A DNA stretch of 64,000 nucleotides from Oryzias latipes (lineage: Eukaryota; Chordata; Actinopteri; Beloniformes; Adrianichthyidae), in assembly GCF_002234675.1 (NCBI RefSeq), contig NC_019866.2:372001-436000 (forward strand). The letters run 5' to 3'. Below the pieces are notes generated by a model, which did no database searches, was not told the origin of the DNA, and worked only from the letters and a program-made list of their open reading frames with translations. The position numbers were made by a program, and so were the translations under genes. Of the stretch, positions 22,657 through 32,731 are shown piece after piece; within the stretch, counting starts at the first letter, position 1, and each line of letters begins with the position of its first letter.

Positions 22657-22801
22657 AACGTTTCAAAAGGAAAACGTGAATCAGCTGAAACTCAGACCTT
22701 CATCACACTGATGGAGAGGAGGGTCCAGGTTCACCCCCCCTTTCTGCGCATGGACCAATCAGCAGGCTGCCCTGCTGGTTCAGAGGTGTCTGCAGTGGGG
22801 G

Positions 22802-22851
22802 GCATGAGCCCCTCCTGCTCAGGTTCCTCCTGCAGCAGGAGGGGCTCATGC
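22802..22851. repeat. 18-bp perfect inverted repeat with 14-nt loop
   Basis: GCATGAGCCCCTCCTGCT at 22802-22819 and its exact complement at 22834-22851 flank a 14-base loop. Flanking words (CTGCAGTGGGGGG on the left, CACTGCCCCCC on the right) extend the symmetry imperfectly. It sits downstream of the eight-finger gene, possibly in its long 3' UTR. It could be an RNA hairpin, but nothing proves transcription. Confidence 0.8.
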
Positions 22852-23389
22852 TGCAGATCACTGCCCCCCCAGCCTTCGTTTGACGGACAGAAGCAGCACT
22901 TAGCCCCGCCCTCTTCTAGATGTCCACAAAAGGGCTGGGGGTGCACATAAGAGATGTGCACGTGAACACGCACATGAAAACAGCATTAAGCATCAGCTGA
23001 GTGACCCCCCCCCACCCACCTGTTCTACCTCTGAGGTCAGCATGTTTCTGTCTTTCAGCTCGGGGGGGGGGGGGGGGTCAAACTGCTGGTTCACTATTGA
23101 TCATTGGATTATTGTGTGGATGAACTTCAGACCCCCCCCCCCTCCCCCCGATCACTCACTGTGTACAAATCTATTGATTATGTCATTCCTACCAAATGTA
23201 TTGGAGAAGATGCAGCGTCTTATTAAAGTCCTGAAGCATTGCAGGCTCTGACTGTTTTCATCAGCTCTGAGGGGCGGAGCCTGCCTCTGAGGGGCGGGCC
23301 CACTGCTGGGGGCGGAGCCTGCCTCTAAAGGGGCAGGCCTCTATGGGGAGGGCCAGTTACAGACACACAGATTGTGGTTGGAGCTCAGA

Positions 23390-23395
23390 TTTATT
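23390..23395 (-). terminator. Poly(A) signal of keratin gene 1
   Basis: AATAAA on the minus strand, about 100 bp after the stop codon at 23496. The distance and strand fit the keratin transcript. Confidence 0.75.
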
Positions 23396-23495
23396 TTGGA
23401 GAAGACAGACAGAAACTTTTAGGAGGCTCCACTGAAGATGATGATGATGAAGATGAAGTCTCCGGGCCAAAGCAGGGCCTCTGTGGGCGGAGCCT

Positions 23496-25440
23496 TCACT
23501 GCGTGACCGTGTGCTCCACCACCTTGATGATGGTCTTGGTTGAAGAGGACGAGGCAGAGGACCTGCAGAAGAGCAGAGCCAAGATGAAGAACATCTGAAC
23601 AGTTGGAGCTCCCGCTGCGCCTCCCCACAGGTTCTGTTTGGGGGGGGCAGGAGCTGCTGGCAGAGGCGGGGGCTGCTGGGCGGCGTCTTACCCTGAGGCC
23701 TCCGCGTCCAGCAGCCGGCGGTACTCGCCGATCTCCATCTCCAGCTTGGTCTTGATGTCCAGCAGCATCTGGTAGTCCTGACTCTGCCGCTCCAGGTCGG
23801 CCCGCAGCCGCTGCAGCTGCTCCTCAGCGGAGAACACCTGGTTCTGGAGGCCGCTCATCGTCATGGCGTAGCGGTTCTGGACGTCCAGCAGCGAGGCCTC
23901 CAGAGACGCTTTCTGTGGGGACAGGATGGTCAGAAGAACGTGATCGCCCCGCCCTCTGAGCGCCCTCCCCTCTGAGCGCCTCACCATGCTCATCTGGGAC
24001 TGCAGCTCGATCTCCAGGCTCTGAAGCTGACCCCTCAGCTCCTTGGACTCGGACACGGTGGTCTTCAGGGAGACCTCTGTCGTCTCCTGCTCCTTGACGA
24101 GAGCCTCCCTCTGTGAAGAGGAGGAGACGTGGTGGAGGAAGCTCTGCAGGAGTCTGACTCCTCCTGGGGGGTCCTACCTTGTTATTGAACCAGCCGTCCA
24201 GCTCCTTGCTGTTCTTCTGAGCAACACCTTCATAGTATTCCCGGATCTCCTCCATCACCTTTGTCAGGTCCTGCTGAGGAGCAGCGTCCACCTCCACGTT
24301 CACCTGACCGCTCACCTGAGAGCGTAGGGACAGCAATTCCTGGAGGGACAGCAGCTGTCAGACACCTGGACACCGGCAGCGGCTCACCAGTAGAAGGGCG
24401 TGGCCACCTCCTCGTGGGCCGTCTTCATGGACTCTCTCTCAGCCGCCAGGCTGTCGATCTGCATGCCAAAGTCGCTTTTGATGCCAGCCAGCTCCGTCAG
24501 CATCATCTTCAGCCTGGCGATGTCCGCCTCCACCGACTGACGCATGGACAGCTCGTTCTCAAACCTGGGGGCGGAGCAGGTGAGGGGAGGGGTCTCTAAA
24601 ATCTGAAGCCTCAGCGGTTCTGTTTGATCATTTTCACGTCACAGGACTTTCCATCTAAACCACAGAGTTGGAGTTTTTCTCCTGCAGTTCGGGATTCGGC
24701 CAGCAGATGGCGCCAAACCATTTTTCTGCCAGAGGATCGTCAGCCTGAAACCCTCAGATGTCCAGAGTTCAGACCGCAGACAAAAGGAGACTCACTTCAT
24801 CCTGAAGTCGTCCACAGCCAGCTGGGCGTTATCGATGTTCAGCATCACCGCCCCCCTGGCGATGAGGCCGTCCTGGATCTGGAGATGAAAACAGGAAAGC
24901 TCACCTCAGTCACCTGATCGTCTGAGGTGTCATCATCCGTCAACCTTCCTCGGGTTTAGAGGAGCAGCTCTGCCTCCTCACCTTAGCCTGCAGCTCAGAG
25001 ATGGTGGCCAAGAAGCCGCTGTAATCTTTGCCGGAGGGGCCGATCTTGGTTTCTGCAAAGTTCCTGATCTTCAGCTCCAGCTCTGTGTTGGCCTTCTCCA
25101 GCATCGCCACCTTGGACAGGTACGACGCCAGCCGGTCGTTCAGGTTCTGCATGGTGAACTTCTCGTTCCCGACCACACTGTCCTCCGACCCTCCTCCGAA
25201 TCCTCCACCTGCACCCCCGCCAAAACCTGCACCCCCACCAAAACCTGCACCCCCGCCAAAACCTGCACCCCCGCCAAAACCTGCAGAGAAGCTGCGGCTG
25301 GCCTGGGAGACCCTCAAACCGCCACCCACTGCCCCCCCAGCCACGCTGAAGGAGCTCATGCCTCTGGATGAGCCCCCGGAGAAAGCTCGCCCAAGGCTGG
25401 AGCCCCCCATGGAGCTCCGGGAGTAGAATGCAGTTGCCAT
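23496..25440 (-). CDS. Type I keratin, gene 1 (intermediate filament protein, 424 aa)
   Basis: Seven coding exons on the minus strand: 24982-25440, 24796-24878, 24408-24564, 24178-24339, 23985-24110, 23692-23912 and 23496-23562. The internal sizes 83, 157, 162, 126 and 221 bp are the ancestral type I keratin pattern and all introns are GT-AG. The head (residues 1-94) is Ser/Gly-rich with AGFGGG repeats. The rod opens at [20 protein letters not shown] and closes at [11 protein letters not shown], and a short tail ends HTVTQ. The product would dimerise with a type II keratin and build cytoplasmic filaments in epithelial cells. The start [10 protein letters not shown] was chosen over an in-frame ATG 12 codons upstream, because it matches keratin N termini. 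The helix start reads SKVAMLE where most type I keratins read EKVRxLE. The paralogue number is not assigned; several fish type I keratins are equally possible. Confidence 0.93.
25205..25290 (-). repeat. 18-bp coding repeat encoding AGFGGG in the keratin 1 head
   Basis: On the plus strand the word CCGCCAAAACCTGCACCC recurs about five times, encoding GGGAGF on the minus strand. It is an in-frame glycine-loop expansion in the head domain. Copy number is likely to vary between alleles. Confidence 0.85.
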
Positions 25441-25515
25441 GATGGAGTCAGGAGGAGGTGCAGTCTGTCTTCTCAAAGAGGGGGAGAGAAGTGAGGAGAG
25501 GCAGGAAGCTGCTGC

Positions 25516-25522
25516 TTTTAAA
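25516..25522 (-). promoter_or_regulatory. TATA-like box of keratin gene 1
   Basis: TTTAAAA on the minus strand, about 80 bp upstream of the start codon at 25440. The position suggests a short 5' UTR of about 45-50 nt. All three keratin genes have such a box at similar distance. Confidence 0.6.
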
Positions 25523-25629
25523 GGAGGCCAGGTGGGCTGGGTTACAGGTGAGGCTGCAGAGGGGGGACGGCAGACACCCTCAGGGGAAGGAGGTGTTCAG
25601 GTTTTGCACATAAACCAAACCGCTCCACA

Positions 25630-26594
25630 GATAACGCCATAACCTCCACTCTACACGCTGCCCTGACCCCCCTGGACCACCCAGGGGGGTCCTGCTGTTT
25701 CTGGACTTCAGCTGAGCCTTCATCCACATCATCCCAGACATCCTGACAGAGAAACTGCTTCACCTGGACCTGTCTCCCCCCACCTCACATGGATTAAAGA
25801 CCTTCTGTCAGAACGCCCACAGTCTGTCAGACTCGGACCCCACCTCCCCTTACAATGACCCTCAGCACCGGGTCACCACAAGGACGTGTACTGGGCCCAC
25901 TCCTCTTCACGCTCTACACATCCGACTGCAGCTCCACCCACCAGAGTAACGCCATCATCACATTGGCTGATGACACCGCTGTGTCCCCCTACAGGGATGA
26001 GGTCAGCAGACTGGAAGAGTGGTGTTCAGGAAACAACCTCCACCTGAACACCACCAAGACCAAAGAAGTCATCCTGGACTTCAGGAAGGGTAGAGTGGAC
26101 CCGCCCCCACTGTACATAAATGGGGTCAGCGTGGACGGGGTCCGCTCCGTCCTCTACCTGGGTGTGCAGATCACAGAGGACCCCTCCTGGACTGAAAACA
26201 CCACAGGGGCAGTAGGGAAGGCCGCTACACGAGCAGAGCCAAACAAATCCTCCAGGACCCCCACCATCCCAACCAGCACCTGTTCCAACTGCCACGTCAG
26301 GCCGGCGGTACGGACCCCACAGAGGATCAACGGACTCAGAACCGTCCTGAGCAACATGTGAAGCTCAAAAGAAAAACACCCGTGTGACAATCATGTGAAA
26401 TAGCTGACAGTCTGGAAATGTCCTAAAAGGTTGTGAGCAATACATGTATGTATGTTGTAAAAATGTATATCTGCATAGTTGCACATGTTTTCTATTTTTC
26501 TCTAATGTTTGTCACTTTATTTTATTTTGCTGAAGCAGCTGGAGAGCATCAGGAGTTTTCGTTGTAACAAAGATATGAAAGGATTCTGATTCTC
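25630..26594 (+). mobile_element. Non-LTR retrotransposon fragment (LINE reverse transcriptase, Rex1/L2-like)
   Basis: The plus strand translates with few breaks to a reverse transcriptase: VFLDFS near 25695, then SPQGRVLGPLLFTLYT near 25870, LADDTA near 25960 (the xADD catalytic block), WCSGNNLHLNTTKTKEVILD and then YLGVQITEDPSW. The frame stops at 26361. A 3' tail with GTTGTAACAAAGATATGAAA and ATTCTGATTC follows to about 26594, as in fish LINE 3' ends. Frame breaks (stop or shift before 25855) and the missing 5' part show it is dead. It sits directly upstream of keratin gene 1. The exact clade is not certain. Confidence 0.85.
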
Positions 26595-28009
26595 CCCTCA
26601 GCAAAGAAGAATGCCCCCCCACACCCCACACACACACACACGTTGTAACCCAGCAGACATGGAGGTTCAAACCTGCATCTGTTCTCCCCCACCCGGTCAG
26701 ACGCCCGTCCTGCTCCTCAGGGTCCTTCTGACCCGTGGCTGCATCTGCAGCTGGACGGCTGCAAGCTGGGTTGAACCGTCTTCACGTCTGTCGTTTTGAC
26801 CTCGTGGGCCCGATTTCCCCAGCTAGGCAGGCCGCCCCCCCAGGCGGACGCCACGTCTCAACACTCAAACCTTCTGCTTTTTGTCTTTGCTTCACACAAA
26901 CCAGGCAGGAAGCCGCTTCTGACCGTTTCTGAAGAGGAGGAGTGACGGCGGCGTCCAGCAAGGTGGTGGAGGGCTCATGATGTGGGCTTGCACTTGCAGA
27001 GTGTGGCATGAACCCGTCCCGTTAAAGAAGGTATTTGAAGCAGGAAGATGTAAAGCTTCTCATCTCTGCTCCGATGCATCAGAGCTGCTTTCAGCTGCGC
27101 CTGCAGCCTGGATGATGTCATCTGGACCTGCTGCAGCACGCAGAGCATGGCGTCCTCCTGAGAGCTGGCGGTGGGAAAGCCCCTCCGGCCCCAAACCTCC
27201 TGGTGCAGATGCAGATCCAGACATCCTGGTTCTGATGGGAACCGTGAAGAACACGGACCTGCAGCTTCACCCGAGGACAGACGGAGCTCCACCAATGAGC
27301 TTCACCCGTCCAAGCTCGGTTCAAGTTCACGGATAGAACAGACGATGCAAAATGCCCCACAGTCAGCTAAAACTGGAGAACATGGAGAACCCTGAAGAGA
27401 ACACAAGATGGATAGGAGTTTAGTTTAGGACAGTTCTGATGAATGAAAGTGACCATTCTGGCTCTCTGTTTAAATAATTAAATGTGTGATTTTCTAAAGT
27501 ACAGGGCGTCCATCCTAACTGGACTTCAGCAGCAGACGCCGCCTTCGGATCAGAAGTTTCAGCAGAGTTCTGTTTTCCACAGAACCTGGGGGTCAGGAGG
27601 CCGGACCTTCATCAAACGCTGGATTATGAGGCACATTTTCTGTTCTTGAGCCATTTCAAGGATTCCAGGTTTAAAATAGGGTAAGGGGGGGGGGGGTCAC
27701 TTCAGTAGTTTGGGTTTAATATTGTTTAGTTAGTTAGTTGAGATCCACCACGAACGTTAAAGTACACTTTTATTGAAATCACTGCTGACATCTCACTGCC
27801 TCCTACTGCATGCTCCTATGGATCACAGGAAGTCTTTTATTTTGAAAGGAAGTCATTTTAACCTCTATCAAAAGTTATAAACTATTTCACATTTTGAAAA
27901 AAAAATGCTTTTTCTCTCCATGTTTATGTTCTTTTATGAAAAAAAGCAGTTAACATATTTTTTTATCATATTAGTAACATAAACAGAAATCCGTGTCTTA
28001 GTCTCCTAA
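26595..28009. other. Intergenic sequence, no gene supported
   Basis: A short (AC)n tract near 26622-26641 and a G run near 27686-27696 are the only features. Several short open frames at 26.6-27.4 kb lack any recognisable domain and overlap on both strands. Confidence 0.5.
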
Positions 28010-28400
28010 AGGCTGAAGATAAGATAAGATAGGACTTTATTGATCCCCGGGGGGGGGGAATTAGGTTGTCACAGCAGCCAAAAACAAGAAAAATAGCAGT
28101 TGGAAAAGTACAAATAACAAAGTAGCAATGAGTAAGAATAAAAATAATAATATTACAAGGTGGAAGTAAAAGTAAACATCATAAATAGCAGCAGTGGTTT
28201 TCTACAGTCCTAGACCGTGTTGTTGAATAGTCTGACTGCTGCTGGGATGAAGGACCTCCGGTAACGCTCTTTTTTGCACTGTGGGGGCAGCTCTGGCTGA
28301 ACGAGCTCCTCATAGTCCTCACCGTCGCATACAGGGGGTGGGAGGGGTTGTTCCGGATGCTGGACAGCTTGGTCAGCATCCTCCTATCACCACAATCCGG
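28010..28400 (-). mobile_element. Rex1/Babar-type LINE 3' fragment
   Basis: The minus strand encodes LTKLSSIRNNPSHPLYATVR and then PSSQQQSDYSTTRS, matching the C-terminal end of Rex-type reverse transcriptase ORFs with substitutions. It ends in GGGGATCAATAAAGTCC and repeated TATCTTATC, the usual GATAA-type 3' tail. Only the 3' end is present; no intact ORF. Confidence 0.75.
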
Positions 28401-29133
28401 GTCGGAAGGCAGAATTTGTGGTTCCTTTTGGGTCGCTGTCGGGGAGACACCGACCCGGATGGATGTTTAGTGCAGAGTTCTGATCTACAGTAAAGTATTT
28501 AAAGTCTCACCTCCTTCTGGTGCTCCTGCTCTGAGTTGAAGAGTTTATCTGTTTTAATGTTTCCATGGTGACCTTATGGCATTTCCAAAAAGTCTGAATC
28601 ATCATCTGTTAGGACGGACTGAAAGCAGCAGAATGAGCTGCAGTTCATTCAGAGACACCTGATTCTCTGCTTCTCTGCTGCAGCCTGAAAACCTGCAGAT
28701 AAAGGGAGATTCTGCAGGTTTCTGGGGCCACCTGAAGACGGGCCGGGTTTACTGCCGAGTTAACGTCTGATCAATTGAACAGAGATAGCTGTTCACCAGA
28801 GGACCAAACAGGACATGTTTGGTCCAAACCACAGTTCAGGTGAGCTTTCACACCAGCAGAATATTTCTGGAGCACCAGTGTCGGGTAGTGTGGGTGTTTT
28901 CAGGATCCAATATCACAGCCACTTCCTTTGTCGGAAATATGGCTAATAAACAGGATCACCTGCAATCAAAGACCACGGGGATTCCCAGACACAATCCAAG
29001 TCTCCTGTTTCTTCATCGTATTTCTTCATGAACTAAACCTTTTTAGGAAAAAAAATTCATATCTGCAGTAACTACTTACTAACCACATCTCCACTCAGTC
29101 TCCATCTCAGAAACTTGATCACTCATTCCAAAT
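28401..29133. other. Intergenic sequence before the 15-bp array
   Basis: No feature was recognised. Short open frames are uninformative. The transition to the minisatellite is sharp at about 29134. Confidence 0.5.
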
Positions 29134-32100
29134 GCTGCTCCTCTTTGGGCCGCTCCTCTTTGGGCCGCTCCTCTTTGGGCCGCTTCTATTTGGGCCGCTC
29201 CTCTTTGGGCCGCTCCTCTTTGGGCCGCTCCTCTTTGGGCCACTTCTCTTTGGGGGCGCTCCTCTTTGGGGCGCTCCTCTTTGGGGCGCTCCTCTTTGGG
29301 CCGCTCTTCTTTGGGGCGCTCCTCTTTGGGCTGCTCCTCTTTGGGCCGCTCCTCTTTGGGGCACTCCTCTTTGGGGCACTCCTCTTTGGGCCGCTTCTCT
29401 TTGGGGGCGCTCCTCTTTGGGGCGCTCCTCTTTGGGCCGCTCTTCTTTGGGGCGCTCTTCTTTGGGGCGCTCCTCTTTGGGGCGCTCCTCTTTGGGGCAC
29501 TCCTCTTTGGGCTGCTTCTATTTGGGCCGCTCCTCTTTGGGCCGCTCCTCTTTGGGCCGCTTCTATTTGGGCCGCTCCTCTTTGGGGCGCTCCTCTTTGG
29601 GGCACTCCTCTTTGGGCCGCTCTTCTTTGGGGCGCTCCTCTTTGGGGCGCTCCTCTTTTGGGCCGCTCCTCTTTGGGCCGCTCCTCTTTGGGGCTCTCCT
29701 CATTGGGGCGCTCCTCTTTGGGGGCGCTCCTCTTTGGGCCGCTTCTCTTTGGGCTGCTCCTCTTTGGGCCGCTCCTCTTTGGGCTGCTCCTCTTTGGGCC
29801 GCTCCTCTTTGGGGCTCTCCTCTTTGGGGGCGCTCCTCTTTGGGGGCGCTCCTCTTTGGGCCGCTCCTCTTTGGGGGCGCTCCTCTTTGGGCCGCTCCTC
29901 TTTGGGCCGCTCCTCTTTGGGCCGCTTCTATTTGGGCCGCTCCTCTTTGGGCCGCTCCTCTTTGGGCCGCTTCTCTTTGGGGGCGCTCCTCTTTGGGGCG
30001 CTCCTCTTTGGGGCGCTCTTCTTTGGGGCGCTCCTCTTTGGGCCGCTCCTCTTTGGGGCACTCCTCTTTGGGCCGCTTCTCTTTGGGGGCGCTCCTCTTT
30101 GGGGCGCTCCTCTTTGGGCCGCTCTTCTTTGGGGCACTCTTCTTTGGGGCGCTCCTCTTTGGGGCGCTCCTCTTTGGGGCACTCCTCTTTGGGCCGCTTC
30201 TATTTGGGCCGCTCCTCTTTGGGCCGCTTCTATTTGGGCCGCTTCTATTTGGGCCGCTCCTCTTTGGGGCGCTCCTCTTTGGGGCACTCCTCTTTGGGCC
30301 GCTCTTCTTTGGGGCGCTCCTCTTTGGGGCTCTCCTCATTGGGGCGCTCCTCTTTTGGGGCGCTCCTCTTTGGGCCGCTCCTCTTTGGGCCGCTCCTCTT
30401 TGGGGCTCTCCTCATTGGGGCGCTCCTCTTTGGGGGCGCTCCTCTTTGGGCCGCTTCTCTTTGGGCTGCTCCTCTTTGGGCCGCTCCTCTTTGGGCCGCT
30501 CCTCTTTGGGCCGCTCCTCTTTGGGGCTCTCCTCTTTGGGGGCGCTCCTCTTTGGGGGCGCTCCTCTTTGGGCCGCTCCTCTTTGGGGGCGCTCCTCTTT
30601 GGGGCGCTCCTCTTTGGGGGCGCTCCTCTTTGGGCCACTCCTCTTTGGGCCGCTCCTCTTTGGGCCGCTCCTGTTTGGGCCGGTCCTCTTTTGGGCGCTC
30701 CTGTTTGGGCCGCTCCTCATTGGGCCGCTCCTCTTTGGGCCGCTCCTCTTTGGGCCGCTCCTCTTTGGGGCGCTCCTGTTCGGGACGCTCCTCATTGGGA
30801 CGCTCTTCTTTGGGCCGCTCCTCTCTGGGCCGCTCCTCTTTGGGCCGCTCCTCTTTGGGGCGCTCTTGTTTGGGGCGCTCCTCTTTCGGGCGTTCCTGTT
30901 TGGGGCGCTCCTCTTTGGGGCGCTCCTCTTTGGGCCGCTCCTCTTTGGGGCTCTCCTCTTTGGGTTGCTCCTCTTTGGGGGCGCTCCTCTTTGGGCCGCT
31001 TCTCTTTGAGGCGCTCCTCTTTGGGCCGCTCCTCTTTGGGCCGCTCCTCTTTGGGCCGCTCCTTTCGGGCCGCTCCTCTTTGGGTTGCTCCTCTTTGGGG
31101 GCGCTCCTCTTTGGGGGCGCTCCTCTTTGTGCCACTCCTCTTTGGGCCGCTCCTCTTTGGGCCGCTCCTCTTTGGGGGCGCTCCTCTTTGGGGGCGCTCC
31201 TCTTTGGGCCGCTTCTCTTTGGGCTGCTTCTATTTGGGCCGCTCCTCTTTGGGCCGCTCCTCTTTGGGGGCGCTCCTCTTTGGGCCGCTCCTCTTTGGGC
31301 CGCTCCTCTTTGGGGCCGCTCCTCTTTGGGGGCGCTCCTCTTTGGGCTGCTCCTCTTTGGGCTGCTCCTCTTTGGGCCGCTCCTCCTTGGGCCGCTCCTA
31401 TTTGGGCCGCTCCTCTTTGGGCCGCTCCTCTTTGGGCCGCTTCTATTTGGGCCGCTCCTCTTTGGGCCGCTCCTCTTTGGGCCGCTCCTCTTTGGGCCAC
31501 TTCTCTTTGGGGGCGCTCCTCTTTGGGGCGCTCCTCTTTGGGGCGCTCCTCTTTGGGCCGCTCTTCTTTGGGGCGCTCCTCTTTGGGCTGCTCCTCTTTG
31601 GGCCGCTCCTCTTTGGGGCACTCCTCTTTGGGGCACTCCTCTTTGGGCCGCTTCTCTTTGGGGGCGCTCCTCTTTGGGGCGCTCCTCTTTGGGCCGCTCT
31701 TCTTTGGGGCGCTCTTCTTTGGGGCGCTCCTCTTTGGGGCGCTCCTCTTTGGGGCACTCCTCTTTGGGCTGCTTCTATTTGGGCCGCTCCTCTTTGGGCC
31801 GCTCCTCTTTGGGCCGCTTCTATTTGGGCCGCTCCTCTTTGGGGCGCTCCTCTTTGGGGCACTCCTCTTTGGGCCGCTCTTCTTTGGGGCGCTCCTCTTT
31901 GGGGCGCTCCTCTTTGGGGCGCTCCTCTTTTGGGCCGCTCCTCTTTGGGCCGCTCCTCTTTGGGGCTCTCCTCATTGGGGCGCTCCTCTTTGGGGGCGCT
32001 CCTCTTTGGGCCGCTTCTCTTTGGGCCGCTCCTCTTTGGGCCGCTCCTCTTTGGGCCGCTCCTCTTTGGGGCTCTCCTCTTTGGGGGCGCTCCTCTTTGG

Positions 32101-32731
32101 GCCGCTCCTCTTTGGGGGCGCTCCTCTTTGGGCCGCTCCTCTTTGGGCCGCTCCTATTTGGGCCGCTCCTCTTTGGGCCGCTCCTCTTTGGGCCGCTCCT
32201 CTTTGGGCCGCTCCTCTTTGGGCCGCTTCTCTTTGGGGGCGCTCCTCTTTGGGGCGCTCCTCTTTGGGGCGCTCTTCTTTGGTGCGCTCCTCTTTGGGCC
32301 GCTCCTCTTTGGGGCACTCCTCTTTGGGCCGCTTCTCTTTGGGGGCGCTCCTCTTTGGGGCGCTCCTCTTTGGGCCGCTCTTCTTTGGGGCACTCTTCTT
32401 TGGGGCGCTCCTCTTTGGGGCGCTCCTCTTTGGGGCACTCCTCTTTGGGCCGCTTCTATTTGGGCCGCTCCTCTTTGGGCCGCTTCTATTTGGGCCGCTC
32501 CTCTTTGGGGCGCTCCTCTTTGGGGCACTCCTCTTTGGGCCGCTCTTCTTTGGGGCGCTCCTCTTTGGGGCTCTCCTCATTGGGGCGCTCCTCTTTTGGG
32601 GCGCTCCTCTTTGGGCCGCTTCTCTTTGGGCTGCTCCTCTTTGGGCCGCTCCTCTTTGGGCCGCTCCTCTTTGGGCCGCTCCTCTTTGGGGCGCTCCTCT
32701 TTGGGGGCGCTCCTCTTTGGGCCGCTCCTCT
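29134..32731 (+). repeat. 3.6-kb minisatellite, 15-bp unit CTCCTCTTTGGGCCG (about 240 copies)
   Basis: Units are CTCCTCTTTGGGCCG and close variants (GGGGCG, GGGCTG, GGGGCA, CTTCTATTT), with some 16-bp units containing GGGGGCG. The unit contains no stop in any frame on either strand. Plus frames read LLFGP, SLGRS and APLWA; minus frames read KRSGP, QRGAA and EERPK, including one frame of 1361 codons. These are artefacts of the repeat, not genes. Blocks are duplicated: CACTTCTC markers at 29241 and 31498 and GCTGCTTCTA markers at 29511 and 31768 are both 2257 bp apart. So about 29134-30480 recurs at 31391-32731 with 15-bp length slips. Confidence 0.96.

Larger units (their letters stand above)
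21303..23389 (+). other. 3' UTR of the eight-finger gene and spacer before the keratin genes
   Basis: AATAAA hexamers occur at 22361-22366 and 22651-22656, either of which could end the zinc-finger transcript. A 22-bp unit is repeated three times at 22253-22317, and an 18-bp perfect hairpin lies at 22802-22851. C/G runs occur near 21560, 23010, 23060 and 23132. No coding frame with recognisable similarity is seen. The next gene is on the opposite strand, so the two units converge here. Confidence 0.6.

Noticed and set aside
25441-25476. Longer N terminus of keratin gene 1 beginning MRRQTAPPP
   Set aside because: Keratin heads begin like [10 protein letters not shown], and the upstream ATG would lie very close to the expected transcription start.
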